Shown here: in pieces, positions 42,049 to 50,775 of the stretch
Numbering within the stretch: the stretch's first letter is position 1
Layout of the letters: each line of letters begins with the position of its first letter
Assembly: GCF_026627925.1 (NCBI RefSeq)
Contig: NZ_JAPNLE010000009.1
Span: forward strand, 3,410,001 to 3,474,000
DNA: 64,000 nucleotides
DNA from: Cupriavidus sp. D39
Lineage (GTDB): Bacteria > Pseudomonadota > Gammaproteobacteria > Burkholderiales > Burkholderiaceae
Reading direction: 5' to 3'
The notes under the pieces: generated by a model
Told to the model about the DNA's origin: nothing
The model's input: the letters and a program-made list of their open reading frames with translations, nothing else
Databases searched by the model: none
Position numbers and translations under genes: made by a program

Positions 42049-43098
42049 ATGTCCGAACCGATCAATCAAAAACGGCGCCGCCTGTTTGGCACGGCCGCGC
42101 TCACGCTGGCCGCCGCGCCACTTGGCCTGTATGACCTGGCGCACGCGGAATCCGGCAAGACGGCGGCACGCCTGCCGACCGCACGCCCGGGTACGCATGC
42201 CCAATTCACGACGATCAAGCAGGTGACTGCCGGCGAACTCAATATCGGCTATGCCGATGCAGGTCCTGCCGATGGGCCCCCCGTCATCCTCCTGCATGGC
42301 TGGCCGTATGACATTCACAGCTTTGTCGACGTCGCGCCGGCGCTGGCGGCGGCGGGGTACCGCGTGATCGTGCCGTATGCACGTGGCTATGGCAGCACAC
42401 GGTTCGTTTCCGACGCGACGGTTCGCAATGGCGAGCAGGCGGCGCTCGCGCTCGACACCGTCGCCCTGATGGACGCGCTGGGCATCGGCAAGGCGATCCT
42501 CGCCGGCTACGATTGGGGCGCGCGCACGGCATGCATCGTCGCGGCGCTCTGGCCGGAGCGCTGCAAGGCGCTGGTTTCCGTCAGCGGCTACCTGATCGGC
42601 AGTGTCGAGGGCAACCGAAAGCCGCTTGCGCCGCAGGCCGAACTCCAATGGTGGTATCAGTTCTATTTCGCCACCGAGCGCGGGCGGGTCGGTTATGAGC
42701 AGCACCGGCATGCGTTCACGAAGCTGATCTGGCAACTCGCCTCGCCGAGATGGAACTTCGACGACCGCACGTTCGATCGCAGCGCCGTGGCGTTCGACAA
42801 TCCGGACCACGTGAGCATCGTGATCCACAACTACCGCTGGCGGCTCGGCCTTGCCGAGGGCGAATCCCGATACGCCGATCTGGAGCAGCGGCTTGCTGCG
42901 TTTCCGAGCATTGCAGTTCCAACCATCACGATGGAAGGTGACGCCAATGGCGCGCCGCACCTGGAACCGAGTGCCTACGCCAGCAAATTTTCGGGCAAGT
43001 ATCAGCATCGGCTGATCACAGGCGGCATTGGCCACAACTTGCCGCAGGAAGCGCCGCAGGACTTTGTCAGAGCCGTGATCGACGCAGACCACCTCTGA
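42049..43098 (+). CDS. Tat-exported alpha/beta hydrolase, epoxide-hydrolase-like
   Basis: A 349-residue protein. The N-terminus has QKRRRLFGTAALTLAAAPLG, a twin-arginine signal. The hydrolase core has LLHGWPYD (oxyanion hole H-G-W-P), the nucleophile D155 in ILAGYDWGARTA, and the catalytic His in GGIGHNLPQEAP. An Asp nucleophile followed by W-G marks the epoxide hydrolase/haloalkane dehalogenase branch rather than esterases. The ATG at 42049 has GGAGAG just upstream and is preferred to 42037. It is divergent from ohr. Confidence 0.85.
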   Translation: MSEPINQKRRRLFGTAALTLAAAPLGLYDLAHAESGKTAARLPTARPGTHAQFTTIKQVTAGELNIGYADAGPADGPPVILLHGWPYDIHSFVDVAPALAAAGYRVIVPYARGYGSTRFVSDATVRNGEQAALALDTVALMDALGIGKAILAGYDWGARTACIVAALWPERCKALVSVSGYLIGSVEGNRKPLAPQAELQWWYQFYFATERGRVGYEQHRHAFTKLIWQLASPRWNFDDRTFDRSAVAFDNPDHVSIVIHNYRWRLGLAEGESRYADLEQRLAAFPSIAVPTITMEGDANGAPHLEPSAYASKFSGKYQHRLITGGIGHNLPQEAPQDFVRAVIDADHL

Positions 43099-43221
43099 GC
43101 GCAGGTTGCCTGGTCAGGCTCGTTGCCGGGAAGCGTGGCCAGGCTGCTTCGAGGTGGACAGCGACGCATTGAAACCGTGGCCCCGCCGGGCAACCGAGCA
43201 GGTCACTACCCTCCCCTTTGG

Positions 43222-44549
43222 TCAGCCTAGCCTGACGATCGCCGCCAGCCCGCCCCCTTCGCGGTTGCGCAGCTTGAGCGAGCCGCCAATGGCCACCGCA
43301 AGCTGATGTGCAATCGCCAGTCCCAGGCCGGAGCCGCCGGTCTCGCGGCTGCGCGAGCTTTCGAGCCGCACGAACGGCTGCAGCACGGCTTCGAGCTTGT
43401 CTTGCGGGATGCCCGTGCCGCGATCGAGCACCTCGATGATCACGGTGTCGTGCTCGCGGTCCACGCGCAGTTCCGCCGCGCCGCCGAACTTGATCGCGTT
43501 GTCGATCAAGTTGGTCAGGATCCGGCGCAGCGCATGGGGGCGCGTCACGATGGCGCCGCCGATGTTCTGCTGGATGGTCACCGCCTTGCCGATGTCCTGA
43601 TAGTCGTAGGCCAGGCTCTCGATGAACGATCCGAGGTCGATTCTCGATGGCTTCTCGCCATCGCCATGCGTGGATCGCGCGTACGCCAGCCCTTCCTGCA
43701 CGAGCCTTTCGATCTCGGCCAGGTCCTGCACCATCTTGCGCTTCTCCTCGGAGTCCTCTGCCAGCTCGGCGCGCAGTTTCATGCGCGTGATCGGCGTCTG
43801 CAGATCGTGCGAGATGGCCGCCAGGATCTGCACGCGCTCCTCGATGAACTGGGCGATGCGCTCGCGCATGGCATTGAACGCCCGCGCGGCGCGGGTCAGC
43901 TCGGCGGGGCCTGTTTCGGCCAGCGGCGGCGTCTTCATGTTGGGATTGAGCGTATCCGCGGCATCGGCCAGTGCCACCAGCGGCCTGATCGACACGCGTA
44001 CGGCGAACCAGCAGCACCCGACCAGCAACAACAGTTGGATCACCAGCACATAGGGCAGCCACTGGGCGATCGGGAGCATGCGCGGATGCACGTCGATGGT
44101 CAGGGGCTGCCGTCGCTCAGCGTCAGGTGCGCCTGCACCTGCTTGCCGTCGCCTGGGATCGACTCCACCGTGACGGGAAAGCGGCCCTCGCTGGCTTGGG
44201 TGATCCGCTGGGCAATATCCTTGCCGCGTTGCGTCATCTCGGGCACGCCCGGCGAGCCCGGCCCCAATATGTATTGATAGTTGCCGCGATTCACGCGCGG
44301 CAGCCATTGCGCACGCTCGGCGGCGGGAACGCGGTCGAGGATGGCAATCGAGGTGGCCACGTCGGTTTCCAGCGTGCCGAGCATGACTTCGCGCGCTGTC
44401 ATGTATCGCTCGGAGAACAGCACGCCAAACGACAAACCATGCGCGATCACCAGCCCGGCAAGCAAGATCAGGAACAGGCGCGAACCCAGCGAGCGCGGCC
44501 AGGGCCAGAGGCGCGTGCTCATTGTGCTCGTTGTGCTCATGGTGCTCAT
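43222..44549 (-). CDS. Sensor histidine kinase (frameshifted)
   Basis: The first frame carries one membrane helix (LFLILLAGLVIAHGLSFGVL) and a periplasmic domain to LTLSDGSP. The next continues LTIDVHPRMLPIAQWL, a second helix (LPYVLVIQLLLLVGCCWF), HAMP, the H-box AAISHDLQTPITRMKLRAEL, the N-box LTNLIDNAIKFGG and GGSGLGLAIAHQL. Four G at 44103-44106 should be five (S-P-L-T-I-D), giving 442 residues. The ATG at 44549 overlaps the response-regulator stop by four bases, so the pair is coupled. The start region is a short repeat of TGTGCTCAT units. Confidence 0.88.
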
Positions 44550-45289
44550 TGGCGGGCCTCCTTGATCTCCACCGGCATCGCAAGCACGTAGCCCTCGCTG
44601 CGCACGGTCTTGATGTAGCTGGGTTCGCGTGCGTCGTCTCCCAGGCGCTGGCGCAGGCGGCTGACCAGCAGGTCGATGGAGCGCTCGAACATGTCCGCCT
44701 CTCGGCCCTGTGTGAGGTTGAGGAGTTGATCGCGGTTGAGCACGCGCTGCGGATGGTCGACGAACACGCGCAGCAGCCGGTACTCCGCGCCGCTGAGCGT
44801 GACGATGGTGCCGTCGCTGTCGATCAGGTGGCGCGCGGTGGTATCCAATTGCCAGTGACCGAACGCGAGCATCTGCCCTGCTTCGGTGATCTGCAGATTG
44901 GGCGGCAGCATCCTGGTGCGGCGGAGCACGGCCTTGATGCGCGCCAGCAGCTCGCGCGCGGCAAAGGGCTTGGCGACGTAATCATCCGCGCCCATTTCGA
45001 GGCCGATGATGCGATCCGTTTCATCGTCGCGCGCGGTCAGCATCAGCACGGGCGTGGCCTTGTGCTTTCCGGCACGCAATTCGCGGCACAGCACCAGGCC
45101 GTCATCGCCCGGCAGCATCAGATCGAGCACGATCAGGTCGACGGCATTGGCCTCCAGGAACGAGCGCATGTGGCGGCCATCCGGCGCCACCGTCACGCGC
45201 AAGCCGTTCTTGGTGAGATAGGTCGAAACGAGTTCACGGATTTCCCGGTCGTCATCGACGATCAGGATATGGTCGACGTGCGATTCCAT
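44546..45289 (-). CDS. OmpR-family response regulator
   Basis: A 247-residue regulator. The receiver domain has acidic residues D12-D13 (LIVDDDREIRE), the phosphorylation site D56 (LIVLDLMLPGDDG) and K107 (DDYVAKPFAARE). The OmpR winged helix is at residues 140-240 (VTLSGAEYRLLRVFVDHPQR and RSIDLLVSRLRQRLGDD). It starts at 45289 (MESHVDHILI). It is translated together with the kinase downstream. The signal and targets are unknown; the nearby peroxide and hydrolase genes are candidates. Confidence 0.93.
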   Translation of the reverse strand: MESHVDHILIVDDDREIRELVSTYLTKNGLRVTVAPDGRHMRSFLEANAVDLIVLDLMLPGDDGLVLCRELRAGKHKATPVLMLTARDDETDRIIGLEMGADDYVAKPFAARELLARIKAVLRRTRMLPPNLQITEAGQMLAFGHWQLDTTARHLIDSDGTIVTLSGAEYRLLRVFVDHPQRVLNRDQLLNLTQGREADMFERSIDLLVSRLRQRLGDDAREPSYIKTVRSEGYVLAMPVEIKEARQ

Positions 45290-45501
45290 CGGGTTCACCT
45301 CGGTAGGATTGGGAATGTTCGGCCAGTCAGTTTCGTCGCCATTGTATGGGGCCTTCGGCCCCGCGTGTATCGCAATGTATCCGGGCGCCGCGCTGCCACA
45401 CAGAGGTACAAACTCGCTTGTTTGCGGCACATGTTTGCGACACATCCGGGCGACATCCGCGGCGCCTGATCGAGGGCAACCCAGCCACGCCAACAGACCC
45501 G

Positions 45502-45597
45502 ATCATACCTCTGCTGCTACTTGCTTGCCCGGGTGGCGCACTGACCATCCTGAGCCCGTGCATCCTGCCCGTCCTGCCCGTCGCGCCATTTGTGCTC
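45502..45597 (+). pseudogene. Fragment of a DipZ/CcdA-type membrane protein
   Basis: The frame reads IIPLLLLACPGGALTILSPC then ILPVLPVAPFVLSG. L-T-I-L-S-P-C-I-L-P-V-L-P with its cysteine and prolines is the first helix of CcdA/DipZ electron-transfer proteins. The match stops at about 45597, where the MFS gene on the other strand ends. Only the first helix is left, and the start is lost or weak. A deletion or insertion has joined the 5' end of this gene to the 3' end of the MFS gene. Confidence 0.6.
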
Positions 45598-46867
45598 AGC
45601 GGCGACGCGCCCACTGAGCCAGTCCGGCGCAGGCGACCAGCAACCCACCCGTGACAAAGAACACCGAATGCAGGCCGAGGCTCACACCGATCTGACCGCC
45701 GATCACCGGCCCGATCACCTGGCCGCTGAACTGCGCCGATTGCAGGTACCCCAGCATCTGCCCCGTCGCGTGTTCGTCAACCGATTGTCTCGTGAGCTTG
45801 CCGATCGCAGGCAGCAGGCCAGCGAGCGTCATGCCCATCAGCATGCGCAGCGCGGCCAGTTGCCACCAGTGCGTGACAAACGCTTGCGGCAGCATCGCAA
45901 GCCCCGTCAGCACCAGGCAGCTGATGATCACGTTCCAGCTACCGATGCGGTCGGCCAACGCGCCGAGCCGCGCCGCCGTCAGCACGCTGCCGAGCGCCGA
46001 ACACGCCATCACCACGCCCGCGATGCGGGTCAGGTGATCCGCGCCCACGCCCAGGCTGCCGATATAGACCGTGATGATCGGCTCGATCGACATGTTGGCA
46101 AGTAGCACCATCATCGCCGTCACCAGCAGTGCGGTCACGACAGCGTAGTTCGTGCGGCGCACCGCGCCCGCCGCCGGACTGGCCGTGCGGCCCCTAGCGT
46201 CGCTGGCCGGATGAAAGTCCTCCTTGACGACAAAGATTGTCAGCAGCGCGGTGACCGCGATCATCGCCCCGCCCGCGAAGAACGTGCCCCGGATGCCGAT
46301 CCATTCCGGCAGCAGCCCGCCGACCAGCGGCCCGACGAGGTTGCCGGCGAGCGCGCCGGTCGACAGGATGCCGAGCGCCCAACCCGCGCGCTCGCGCGGC
46401 GCCTGGGTGCCGACCATCACCGTAGACGCCGACGCATAGCCGCCCACGAGGCCGGCGATCAGCCGCAGCGCGACGAGCTCGTAGACGTTGTGGGCGACGC
46501 CGATCAGCGACATCACCACGGCCATCCCGACCGCCGCCCGAATGAGCATCGGCTTGCGGCCGAAGCGATCGGCCAGCCGCCCCCAGAGCGGCGCGGTCAG
46601 CGCCGTGCCGAAAAACGTCGCGCCGAACGCAACGCCCGACCACTGAATCACGCCCGACTGCGATTCGACGCCAAGCTGCCTGACGTACACGGGCAGGAAC
46701 GGCAGCAGCATGCTCAGGCTGACCAGCGTTGTGAACGAGCCGAACACGCAGACCGCAAGATTGCGCCGCCAGTAGTGTTTGTTGCGCTCGGCGTAACCGA
46801 TGTTGCTCGCCCGGCCAGGCGCGGCGGACGTCGATTGGGCGGCCTGGTTCATTTTTGCGGATTGCAT
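45596..46867 (-). CDS. MFS efflux transporter
   Basis: A 423-residue, twelve-helix transporter. ALTAPLWGRLADRFGRKPML is the loop between helices 2 and 3 and ALRLIAGLVGGYASASTVMV the helix 4-5 region, as in drug/H+ antiporters of the TetA/MdtG group. A soluble N-terminal extension (MQSAKMNQAAQSTSAAPGRA) precedes helix 1. It is the last gene of the leftward SDR-tautomerase-SDR-MFS run; the predicted stop of the SDR lies 2 bp ahead of its start. Confidence 0.88.
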   Translation of the reverse strand: MQSAKMNQAAQSTSAAPGRASNIGYAERNKHYWRRNLAVCVFGSFTTLVSLSMLLPFLPVYVRQLGVESQSGVIQWSGVAFGATFFGTALTAPLWGRLADRFGRKPMLIRAAVGMAVVMSLIGVAHNVYELVALRLIAGLVGGYASASTVMVGTQAPRERAGWALGILSTGALAGNLVGPLVGGLLPEWIGIRGTFFAGGAMIAVTALLTIFVVKEDFHPASDARGRTASPAAGAVRRTNYAVVTALLVTAMMVLLANMSIEPIITVYIGSLGVGADHLTRIAGVVMACSALGSVLTAARLGALADRIGSWNVIISCLVLTGLAMLPQAFVTHWWQLAALRMLMGMTLAGLLPAIGKLTRQSVDEHATGQMLGYLQSAQFSGQVIGPVIGGQIGVSLGLHSVFFVTGGLLVACAGLAQWARRR

Positions 46868-46869
46868 GG

Positions 46870-47711
46870 CTACCCCCGAAGTCGGTTGAGCGCGTGATGG
46901 ATTCCCAAGCCCCGATCTCTCTGCCCAAGGCCCTGAGGCGCGCCTCGACAAGCCGCCGGGCGTCGTCGCCGAGCAGCAGATGCGTCGGCGGATCCTCAGC
47001 GTCGACAATGCGCAGGAGCGCGAGGGCCGCCTTGGCCGGATCCCCCGCCTGGTGGCCGCTGTATTCCTGCCGGCGCTGGCGCACCGGCTCGAACACGGCG
47101 TCGTAGTCGGCAATCGAGCGGCCGGAACGGACCATCGAGCGTCCTGCCCAGTCGGTGCGGAAGGACCCCGGCGCGACGGCCGTGACCTTGATGCCAAGGC
47201 CGCTGACTTCCTTGGACAGCGCTTCGCTGATGCCTTCGAGCGCGAACTTGCTGCCGTTGTAATAAGCGACGCCGGGCAAGCCCACGTAGCCGGCCATCGA
47301 CGTGATATTGACGATGTGGCCACGGCGCCGCTGGCGCATGGCTGGCAGCACGGCCTTGATCATGGCCACCGCGCCGAACACGTTGACCTCGAACTGGCGC
47401 ACCAGCTCGGTCAGCGGCGACTCCTCCAGGATGCCCTCGTGGCCGTAGCCCGCGTTGTTGACGAGCACGTCGACCGGGCCCCAGTCCTGTTCGATCCCGC
47501 GCACGGCGGGCTCGACGTCATCCAGCCGGCTGACATCCAGGATGACGGCCTTGGCGCGCGTGCGATGCAGGGCCTCGAACGCGGTGCGATCATCCTCGCG
47601 CCGCACGGTGCCGACCACGCGGTGCCCGGCTTCCAGCGCCGCCTCGGCAAAGGCGCGGCCCAGGCCGCCGCTGACGCCGGTGATGAGAAAGGTCTTCTTG
47701 ATGGTCTTCAT
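46870..47711 (-). CDS. Short-chain dehydrogenase/reductase (3' frameshift)
   Basis: A classical SDR: the NAD(P)-binding motif TGVSGGLGRAFAEAALEAGH, VDVLVNNAGYGHEG, the active site Ser in VNITSMAGYVGLPGVAYYNGSK with Y-Y-N-G-S-K (Y-x-x-x-K), and VAPGSFRTDWAG. As written the frame runs into the MFS gene and stops at 46194. If the five C at 46873-46877 were six, the coding strand would read D-F-G-G-stop at 46870, giving 280 residues, the usual size. The start is MKTIKKTFLITG at 47711. Confidence 0.85.
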
Positions 47712-47759
47712 TGCAGACTCCACGGACTCCAGGTAGGGGCTGGCGCCGCCCAAGGCGGT

Positions 47760-47996
47760 TTATCGGCTGTCCTGCGCACCGGGGGCTGAAGCGGCATTCG
47801 ACTGCTTGCGAATCTCGGTGGTCGTCCGGCCCCCGAAACCCCAGTTGTCGGTATCCACCTCTTCGATTGCGATGTGCGTCCATTCGGGCGGTTTGTGCAG
47901 CACGCGCTCCAGGGTCTCGGTCACTTCCTTGATGACCTGGGCTTTCTGCTCGGCGGTGGTTCCCTCGCGGGTAATGCGAATGCTGACGAAAGGCAT
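47760..47996 (-). CDS. 4-oxalocrotonate tautomerase-family protein
   Basis: A 78-residue tautomerase. After removal of Met, Pro1 (MPFVSIRITREGTTAEQKAQ) would be the catalytic base. The chain continues ETLERVLHKPPEWTHIAIEE and DTDNWGFGGRTTTEIRK, as in the longer monomer type. AGGAGG lies just ahead of the ATG at 47996. It sits between the two SDR genes on the same strand and may act on a keto-enol product of one of them. Confidence 0.88.
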   Translation of the reverse strand: MPFVSIRITREGTTAEQKAQVIKEVTETLERVLHKPPEWTHIAIEEVDTDNWGFGGRTTTEIRKQSNAASAPGAQDSR

Positions 47997-48085
47997 GGCG
48001 GCCTCCTGCATGGATTGACGTTTTGAGATGAGAGCAATGGATTCGGGGCCGCGGCGGGACACACGTCCGGCCGCGGCTGCCGGCT

Positions 48086-48838
48086 TCAGCGGCCTGCGCT
48101 GAAGCCGCCGTCCACCGGCAGCACGGTGCCGGAGACAAAGTCGGCCTTGGCCAGGTAGAGCACGGCGTCGCTGATCTCGGCGATGTTGGCGATGCGGCCC
48201 AGCGGGTGCAGGCTGCCGAGTGCCGCATGGGTTTCGGCGGCATGCATCGGGGTGTCCACCACGCCCGGGGCGACCGCGTTGACCGTCACGCCGTGGGGCG
48301 CCAGTTCCAGCGCCAGCGCGCGCGTCGCCTGGTTGATGCCGCCCTTGAGGGCCACGGCCAGCAGCGCTGGCACACCGCCGTGCGGCTGAAGCGCCAGGGA
48401 CGCGGTGATGTTGATGATCTTGCCGCGCTTGCGTTCGCTCATGTGCCTGGCCGCTTCCTGCGACGGATACAGCACGCCCTTCAGGTTGGTGGAGATCTGC
48501 TCCTCCACTTCGTCCGGCGTGAACTGCACAAACGGCTTGGCCGTGAAGATGCCCGCGTTGTTCACCAGCACGTCGACCTTGCCGTACTTGGCAATGGCCT
48601 GCGCGAAGACCTGGCGCGCCGATTCGGGCTTGCCGACGTCGCCCGCGACGCCCAGGAAGCGCTCGCCGGCGTTCAGCCGTTCAGCGGCGGCTTGCAGGCG
48701 CTCGGTGGAACGGCCGGTGCCGACGACGTTGTAGCCCGCCTTGAGGAAGGCTTCGGCCAAGCCCAGGCCGATGCCGCTGGTGGCGCCGGTGATGATGACG
48801 GTGTTGTCGGTGCTGTGGGTGCTGTGGGTGTTGCTCAT
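48086..48838 (-). CDS. SDR-fold protein lacking the catalytic tyrosine
   Basis: A 250-residue SDR. The cofactor motif TGATSGIGLGLAEAFLKAGY, VDVLVNNAGIFTAKP and the C-terminal GTVLPVDGGFSAGR are normal. At the active site the sequence is INITASLALQPHGGVPALLA then VALKGGINQATRALALE: the Lys is present but the residue four before it is Ala, not Tyr. I recall related proteins with the same loss, so this may mark a subfamily with a changed reaction. It is the first gene of the leftward operon, divergent from the LysR at 48990. Confidence 0.85.
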   Translation of the reverse strand: MSNTHSTHSTDNTVIITGATSGIGLGLAEAFLKAGYNVVGTGRSTERLQAAAERLNAGERFLGVAGDVGKPESARQVFAQAIAKYGKVDVLVNNAGIFTAKPFVQFTPDEVEEQISTNLKGVLYPSQEAARHMSERKRGKIINITASLALQPHGGVPALLAVALKGGINQATRALALELAPHGVTVNAVAPGVVDTPMHAAETHAALGSLHPLGRIANIAEISDAVLYLAKADFVSGTVLPVDGGFSAGR

Positions 48839-48971
48839 GATGGTCCTCCGATGGATCCGGGTTCAGATTCAGGTTCAGGGTCCGGTGTCGGACTCCAAAG
48901 CCGTCACCGGTGTGGAGGTACTATATTGCTGCTGTAGAACGCAATAAACGGGGTTTCCTGCACTTTTCCTA

Positions 48972-48984
48972 TTACATGGTGTAA
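48972..48984. promoter_or_regulatory. Inverted repeat ahead of the LysR gene
   Basis: TTACA at 48972-48976 and TGTAA at 48980-48984 with a TGG spacer lie five bases before the LysR start. The place suits an autorepression site of this divergent LysR/SDR pair. Support is symmetry and position only. Confidence 0.35.
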
Positions 48985-48989
48985 AGAAT

Positions 48990-49933
48990 ATGCACCGGCA
49001 ATTCGACGACATCCTGCTCGGCAGCATCGAGCTGTTTTGCCTGGCCGCCGAGGCCGGCAGCTTCACGGCGGCCGCCAATACCGCAGGCGTCACGCCTGCC
49101 GCCGTCAGCCGCTCGATCTCGCGCCTGGAAAAGCGCCTGGGCGTGCGCCTGTTCGTGCGCTCCACGCGTAGCATCCGGCTGACTGAAGGTGGCAAGGAAT
49201 ACTTCGAGCAATGCCGCGCCGCGCTCAATCAGCTGGCCGAAGCCGAGCGCAAGGTCACCGGCGAGCAGGTGCAGCCTTCGGGCACGATCCGCATCAGCGC
49301 GCCGACCACCTACGGGCACCATCGCCTGTTGCCGCTCCTGCCCGCGTTTCGCGCCAAGTACCCGCTGATCAAGGTGGAAGCACATATCAGCAACCGCAAC
49401 GTCGACTTCCATGAGGAAAACTTCGACGTGGCGATCCGCTTCCGCGCGCAGCCGGACTCGCTGATGGTCTCCCGGCACCTTGAAGACGCGGCGCTGGTGG
49501 TGGTCGCGAGCCCCGCCTACCTGAAGCGCGCAGGGGTACCCAAAACGCTGTCGGACCTGGACCAGCACGAGTGCATCCAGTTCGATCTACCGAGCAGCGG
49601 GCGGCAGATCTCGTGGCTGTTCAAGGAAGGGGGCACGAGAAGGAGATCTTCTCGACGGGCAACTACATGTGCGCGGAAGACGTGCTGGCCGGCGTGACGC
49701 TGGCCAAAGCGGGCGCAGGGCTGTTCCAGACCTACCGATTCGTCGTCGAGCGGGACCTGGCGCAAGGCGAGCTGGTCGAGGTCCTGCAAGCTTTTGCCGG
49801 GCGCATGCGCCCCGTCAGCCTGATGTATCCGCACGGCCGTTTGCTGCCATCGCGCGTGCGGGCGTTCGTCGAGTTCATGATGGAACAAGCGCGTGGGCCA
49901 ATTGCTGATCAAAGCGGGGCTCGCCGACGTTGA
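48990..49933 (+). CDS. LysR-family transcriptional regulator (frameshifted)
   Basis: The HTH is SIELFCLAAEAGSFTAAANT and VTPAAVSRSISRLEKRLGVR; the effector domain starts PSGTIRISAPTTYGHHRLLP. After SWLFKEGG the frame breaks, and the second frame gives KEIFSTGNYMCAEDVLAGVT and the end of the domain. Five G at 49630-49634 should be six (E-G-G-H-E-K-E-I-F), restoring 314 residues. It is divergent from the SDR operon and is its likely regulator. A duplicated segment begins at its stop codon. Confidence 0.83.
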
Positions 49934-50750
49934 AGTCCGGCGCAGGCGTAGCAAGAGCGCTCGCGTGCAATCTCGCGCAGGTGTAGCTCTTCACCTTGAG
50001 CTAGCGCCCACCCTCTCCCCGGCCCCTCTCCCATTTCATGGGAGAGGGGAGCAAACCAGCGCATTGCATCGTGTCGCTCTCGCTCGGATGGAGGACCCAC
50101 ACGAAAGTCTGATGAACCCATACAAAGATCTGGCCAGGCGGTTGCCCTCGCTCCAGCTCCATTGATCTGCCAACACTCGTTCTGCACGGTCGCCGAGACG
50201 TCATCGCGCCACTCTCTAAACGGGAGAAAGCGCTAGCTGCCTGAGCCCGACGCATGCCGGCACCCCCCAAAAAAATTACACTTCAGCCCATCAGATTTCT
50301 GTGTGGGTCGCCGGGCGAAGTCCGGCGCAGACGTAGCAAGAGTGCTCGCGTGCAATCTCGCGCAGGCGTAGCTCCCTCTCCCGCGCAGCGGGAGAGGGGT
50401 TGAGGGAGAGGGCGGGCATCCGCAAGAGCGAGGCGCTTCACCTTGAGCGAGCGCCCACCCTCTCCCCGGTTGCTCTCCCATTTCATGGAAGAGGGAGCAA
50501 ACCAGCGCATTGCATCGTGTCGCTCTCGCTCGGATGGAGGACCCACACGAAAGTCTGAACTTGCAAGTGTTCGCCGCCGGCGGTTGCCCTCGCTCCAGCT
50601 CCATTGATCTGCCAACACTCGGTCTGCCCCGTCGCCGGGACGCCATCGCGCCACTCTCTAACCGGGAGAAGGCGCTAGCTGCCCGAGCCCGATGCATGCC
50701 GGCAACGCCTCCCAAAACAAATTACACTTCACCTCATCAGATCAGGTCGC
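49932..50750. repeat. Tandem near-duplicate of a 365-430 bp intergenic segment
   Basis: 49932-50296 and 50317-50744 are two copies of the same sequence, both starting GAAGTCCGGCGCAG and both ending in AAATTACACTTCA followed by a CATCAGAT-like element. They differ by scattered changes and by an extra REP-like palindrome (about 50375-50430) in the second copy. Each copy also holds its own REP-like hairpin (near 50015-50050 and 50460-50490). The gap 49934-50775 has no gene I can support. The second copy ends about 30 bp before the LysR gene of the hydroquinone cluster. Confidence 0.8.
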
Positions 50751-50775
50751 GAGAACAGCGGCCACGGGAGACAGC

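Noticed and set aside
46194..47753. A 519-residue SDR with a long C-terminal extension
   Set aside because: The extension is out-of-frame MFS sequence; one extra base in the C run at 46873-46877 gives the usual SDR end.
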